DNA from: CAZEQJ01 sp964514385 | GTDB taxonomy: Bacteria; Bacteroidota; Bacteroidia; Cytophagales; Cyclobacteriaceae | Direction of reading: 5' to 3' | DNA: 55,107 nt | Assembly: GCA_964514385.1 (NCBI GenBank) | Contig: CAZEQJ010000023.1 | Span: 1 to 55,107 of the forward strand | Shown: positions 52,203 through 55,107 of the stretch, piece by piece | Layout: the number at the start of each line of letters is the position of its first letter | Position numbering within the stretch: position 1 is the first letter of the stretch | The notes under the pieces: generated by a model | What the model was told of the DNA's origin: nothing | What the model saw: the letters and a program-made list of their open reading frames with translations, nothing else | The model's database searches: none | Program-made: the position numbers and the translations under genes

Positions 52203-53252
52203 TTATTCAAAGCTGAAAACCACATCGTTTACTTCTATCGGTGGAACCGTAATTTGATAATCGAGCATTCCTTTAAATTGTATATAGTCGATATAGTTCA
52301 CAGGCACCTCGTCTTTGTTACGGCTTACCAGCAGCTCAATATCCGCTTTTGACAAAACAGGAATGCATCTATTATCTATAGAAGAATAGATCTGTGTAAA
52401 TGTGGCTCTTTTGATTTCCACCAGACGATGTTTTGTCCTGGCTTTGAACATTAACTTAAGCGCAGCCGGCAATTCTACCTCTGTCTCATTGATAATTTTA
52501 ATTTCGACGGGTTGCAAATCAGGGATGGTGTAAATGATGTGCCCTACCCTTTCCTTATTTTCATTGAACATAATCAAAGAATCCATTGTCTCATCACCAT
52601 TACCATATTCAAGGGTATATGAACCTAGCCAATCCAATGGATAGGACTCAAAATCCATGTAACTGGCTAATTGCTCTTTTTTATTCCAGTGGGTAAATGA
52701 AAACCCGCCGAATCCGTTTACGATATCCATATCATACACCTTTTGGCGTATCCCGGATGAAAGGGGATCTATCACAAGGCTGTCATTGTATATGCGTATA
52801 TCTTCACTTGAAATTATAACCGTTTTAGAGTCGTACTGAAGCACATCATTTGATGAAAATAGCATGGTGCTGTCAACGGCTGTAACAGTCCGTTTAATTT
52901 TCTCAAACAGTTCGGCAGGTGATGCCGGCGTTACAGATACATTATCAAGTTGTTTGTCCTTATCAGATAAGCGCACTGTTGTTATCTTCCGTATATCCTG
53001 AACTGATAATTTTAATGGCTGGTATACAATATGTGAAAACACTAAAGTATCCGTGTCATTACCTGAAGGCAAGGAAAAATACCCTAGCTCGTTCGAAATA
53101 GTAAGCAACCTATTATCTGTATCACAGATATGTACATATCCTATGCCTTCGCCAGAGGCATTGACCACCTGCAACTGACTAAATGCCAGCCTGGGTATAC
53201 ATAACAAGAGGATGCAGGTCTTAATTAATATATTGAATACAGAAACCGTCAT
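52203..53252 (-). CDS. Carboxypeptidase-regulatory-like domain secreted protein
   Basis: A protein of about 349 residues with a signal peptide (MTVSVFNILIKTCILLLC to LAFSQ). A carboxypeptidase D regulatory-like beta domain occupies about 27-100 (GEGIGYVHICDTDNRLLTIS, NELGYFSLP). The remaining 250 residues are beta-rich and carry no motif known to me. This layout, a regulatory-like plug without a TonB barrel, recurs in Bacteroidota outer-membrane-associated proteins. I start at the ATG at 53252. The frame is open to 53300. It is the last gene of the minus-strand cluster and overlaps the CxxC lipoprotein gene by about 30 bases. Confidence 0.75.
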   Translation of the reverse strand: MTVSVFNILIKTCILLLCIPRLAFSQLQVVNASGEGIGYVHICDTDNRLLTISNELGYFSLPSGNDTDTLVFSHIVYQPLKLSVQDIRKITTVRLSDKDKQLDNVSVTPASPAELFEKIKRTVTAVDSTMLFSSNDVLQYDSKTVIISSEDIRIYNDSLVIDPLSSGIRQKVYDMDIVNGFGGFSFTHWNKKEQLASYMDFESYPLDWLGSYTLEYGNGDETMDSLIMFNENKERVGHIIYTIPDLQPVEIKIINETEVELPAALKLMFKARTKHRLVEIKRATFTQIYSSIDNRCIPVLSKADIELLVSRNKDEVPVNYIDYIQFKGMLDYQITVPPIEVNDVVFSFE

Positions 53253-53598
53253 GTGTTGGAGTGATGTAAGATGGATATGACATATCAATGTTTTGCTCAA
53301 ACTGATTTACCTCTGCATATGACACTTTGGAACTATCAACAATTTGATTTTTAATTGCTAGGTATTCAGTTTCATTAAAACCAACTAAATATACCTTCTT
53401 TACCCTATCGGTATTAGAAGAGTCAAGAGCTAGCTTAACACACCTATTACAATTATACCTAGAAATAACTACAGTATTAAACTTTAAGTCTAGATTGAGG
53501 CCCTGCACAGTTTCAGTACATGTTCTGGTTTCATTTTTATCAACACATCCTGAATCAAAAATACAGGCAGTTAAAATTATTAATATTTGGATTCTCAT
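53221..53598 (-). CDS. Small lipoprotein with CxxC motif
   Basis: A 125-residue lipoprotein (lipobox FDSGC, Cys18). The mature domain contains VVISRYNCNRCVKLAL, a CxxC pair placed after a strand and before a helix as in thioredoxin-like proteins, then RVKKVYLVGFNETEYLAIKN. The protein is short for a thioredoxin, so the fold is only a suggestion. It sits between the 6-bladed propeller lipoprotein and the regulatory-like protein and overlaps both by a few bases. A role in thiol chemistry on the Cys-rich peptide encoded upstream is possible. Confidence 0.7.
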   Translation of the reverse strand: MRIQILIILTACIFDSGCVDKNETRTCTETVQGLNLDLKFNTVVISRYNCNRCVKLALDSSNTDRVKKVYLVGFNETEYLAIKNQIVDSSKVSYAEVNQFEQNIDMSYPSYITPTHDGFCIQYIN

Positions 53599-54755
53599 TT
53601 TTTTACAGTTACTAAATAAAATCCATCCTGAAGCTTGTCATCTGACAACGAAACCCCGTTGATGACCCGGTCTTCCCTTAAAATTCCTGCTGCAGCCAAT
53701 TCCATGAGCATATCAGAATCCAGTATGAAATGTAAGCCTTCCCTACTGGCTACGGCATTGTGAGATAAAATGGTAAATATTAGAAAAGCTGATTCATTCC
53801 ATTCAGTGTTGCTCTCATAATATTCATTCGCAACAAGATCATAACAGCTGATTACAGGTGTATTACCCACAATTTTCACGAAGAATAAATGGTCATGGAA
53901 CACGAGTGGAAAATCGAAATGGATTATTTCATTTTGCAAAACATAATTCCTGACCTCATCAATGTTGCTGTATCTATGAAATGGAATGGATGCTGCTGAG
54001 GCCTTTCCGAAAGTCAGTATATATTTTGAAAATACATCACCCTGTTCCAGTGAATAGATCGTATCACTTAGATATCTGAAAAGGAACATCTTTGACATAC
54101 CATCGAAAGAGACTGAGTTATTCAGAGTTCCGGTGCTATTGGCATAAAACTCCGGTGTCGGCAGGAAATAATTAACCGGCTGGATGTTCGCATCCAGTTT
54201 TATTAGTGCCGCCCTGGAATCCGCTGAGGGCCTGTTTTCCGGATTATAGATGTAGTAATGATGATCAAATGCAAAGAAGTTATCCTGATAAAAGGGACTT
54301 GGCTGGCCTACACTCTCAAATGTAGACAGGTCGATGGTCACAAAACTCCTGTTGCTTGAAACGACCAACTGCCCTGTTAATTCATTAACAGCGACATCAT
54401 AAACCTCCTGATATTCACCAGGGCCTCTTCCTCTTCTTGCAATCTTTTCGACTAATTGGTGTGAAGTATCAAAAACCCATATTGAACCCGTCAGCTTTTC
54501 GTCCCAGATAACTGTGTATTTTTCTCCCTTCCAAAGATGCTCCGGAAGTCCCTCACCAGGGGATATAGGCAGAAAATGCATTTCTAAATTTAAGCTCCTG
54601 ACCAGGTCCAGCTCAGCAAGCGGTTTGGGATTGGAGCAGTCCAGCATAATTTCATGCGCAAAAGGCGTTTCACTACTACTTCCTTCATTGGATGAGCAGG
54701 AGGAAAATATGTAAGGGGTACATAAAAGTACCCCCCATATTGCGCATTTATTCAC
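53595..54755 (-). CDS. 6-bladed beta-propeller lipoprotein (BF3877-like)
   Basis: A protein of about 386 residues. The GTG at 54755 gives an ideal lipoprotein signal (NKCAIWGVLLCTPYIFSSC), and I prefer it to the GTG at 54785. The body carries propeller-like repeats such as GSIWVFDTSHQLVEKIARRG and GPGEYQEVYDVAVNE. That RGRGPGEYQE element is typical of the Bacteroidota 6-bladed propeller family often found beside NVEALA peptide genes. Here too the upstream gene encodes a short Cys-rich secreted peptide, overlapping by 8 bases. Surface localisation is likely. The ligand is unknown. Confidence 0.82.
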   Translation of the reverse strand: MNKCAIWGVLLCTPYIFSSCSSNEGSSSETPFAHEIMLDCSNPKPLAELDLVRSLNLEMHFLPISPGEGLPEHLWKGEKYTVIWDEKLTGSIWVFDTSHQLVEKIARRGRGPGEYQEVYDVAVNELTGQLVVSSNRSFVTIDLSTFESVGQPSPFYQDNFFAFDHHYYIYNPENRPSADSRAALIKLDANIQPVNYFLPTPEFYANSTGTLNNSVSFDGMSKMFLFRYLSDTIYSLEQGDVFSKYILTFGKASAASIPFHRYSNIDEVRNYVLQNEIIHFDFPLVFHDHLFFVKIVGNTPVISCYDLVANEYYESNTEWNESAFLIFTILSHNAVASREGLHFILDSDMLMELAAAGILREDRVINGVSLSDDKLQDGFYLVTVKK

Positions 54756-55008
54756 ATAATTGTGGAGTGCAAGAACCTTCACCACTTTTACATTTTATTT
54801 GTGCTCCAGATTCAATAGTAAGGGATGGTAATGTTGTCCCTCCAGTACCAGGAAATTTAAAATCCCAGCATGCTGCGGTTTTTTTAATATAGATACAATC
54901 ATTACACTGAGCCTTCACCTCGGTTGGCTTCAAAAGAGCGATTGAAAATAGAGTTATAAGCAAAATTGAAAACAAACTAGTTGCTCCATAAACAATGTTA
55001 CGTTTCAT
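54748..55008 (-). CDS. Short secreted Cys-rich peptide, NVEALA-like
   Basis: An 86-residue precursor with a long hydrophobic leader (residues 8-28) ending LKPTEVKAQC, where TEVKAQ occupies the place of the NVEALA motif of that peptide family. The mature part of about 52 residues has six cysteines (AQCNDCIYI, AACWDF, IKCKSG, GSCTPQLCE), suggesting three disulfides or a metal site. It is followed at once by the propeller lipoprotein gene, the usual partner of NVEALA peptides. The family's function is not established to my knowledge. Confidence 0.72.
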   Translation of the reverse strand: MKRNIVYGATSLFSILLITLFSIALLKPTEVKAQCNDCIYIKKTAACWDFKFPGTGGTTLPSLTIESGAQIKCKSGEGSCTPQLCE

Positions 55009-55029
55009 TATTAAATAAATTAAATGATT

Positions 55030-55107
55030 CTACTCTGTTTTATGTTGGCTTTTCGAGTCCGCCAGCAGTTGTTTATGTGTTACCGGTATCATTAGTGACT
55101 GCATTTC
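55030..55107 (-). CDS. Possible C-terminal end of a gene entering from the right
   Basis: An open frame reads in from the right edge and ends at the TAG at 55030-55032: MQSLMIPVTHKQ, then LLADSKSQHKTE. Its amino-acid composition is that of ordinary protein, but 25 codons are too few for identification. It would be the gene upstream of the peptide cluster, 21 bases before the peptide start. Confidence 0.35.
   Translation of the reverse strand, partial: EMQSLMIPVTHKQLLADSKSQHKTE

Noticed and set aside
1..55107. CRISPR arrays, complete prophage genes and complete insertion sequences
   Set aside because: No regularly spaced repeats, cas genes, phage structural genes or transposases with a nuclease domain were seen.

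Overview
The window looks like a chromosomal segment of a Bacteroidota bacterium, most likely an aerobic, possibly marine member of the Cytophagales. The evidence is the SusC/SusD pair, lipoproteins with Bacteroidota-type lipoboxes, 7TM-DISM receptors, tRNA genes without an encoded CCA end, and a katG promoter with TTG and TAnnTTTG elements rather than -35/-10 boxes. I cannot name the species.

Layout. 1-1109 is the 5' part of a secreted BNR/sortilin-like propeller protein. 1160-4041 holds a small PH-like membrane protein, crcB, a tRNA-Val, proC and a lipoprotein cyclophilin. 4048-9929 (minus) is a sulfur-compound reductase operon: molybdopterin subunit, 4Fe-4S subunit and NrfD anchor, two half-size YeeE/YedE transporters, and two rhodanese-like proteins without the usual catalytic cysteine. 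10004-16634 carries a small orphan gene, katG facing oxyR, an M42 peptidase, a small lipoprotein and a photolyase-like gene.

16624-31229 (minus) is a polysaccharide utilisation locus: SusC, SusD, an Ig/LamG surface lipoprotein, two tandem GH144-type enzymes, a GH3 beta-glucosidase, a CE1-like esterase, a formylglycine sulfatase-type enzyme and a secreted EEP-family phosphodiesterase. GH144 plus GH3 points to beta-1,2-glucan. The last three genes could strip substituents from it. Directly upstream is the most unusual gene here (31464-33239): a 7TM-DISM receptor joined through a coiled coil to the zinc ribbon and helix-turn-helix of an IS1595-type transposase, with no DDE nuclease domain. It reads as a membrane-tethered DNA-binding regulator of the locus. 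Next to it are a truncated GH43-like gene and two tRNA-Leu genes.

33793-37037 (minus) holds egtD and egtB for ergothioneine and a PhoD-like phosphatase. 37213-38497 has a small secreted protein and a VIT1/CCC1-like transporter. 38639-43425 is a tandem triplet of 7TM-DISM receptors that end exactly after a histidine-kinase DHp domain and have no ATPase domain. Four receptors in one window therefore share one scaffold but have two different output modules.

43422-52143 carries msrB, a VOC protein, an MFS transporter, an AraC-family regulator, a subtilase, a tRNA-Lys, a BatE-like protein, a Cys/Met-metabolism PLP enzyme, rlmD, a PIN-domain remnant and a conserved hypothetical. 52203-55008 (minus) is a small-peptide cluster: a Cys-rich NVEALA-like secreted peptide, a 6-bladed propeller lipoprotein, a CxxC lipoprotein and a carboxypeptidase-regulatory-like protein. 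Thiol and oxidant defence recurs across the window (katG/oxyR, egtBD, msrB, sulfur reductase), but these genes are not in one operon. No integrase, complete insertion sequence or CRISPR array was seen.
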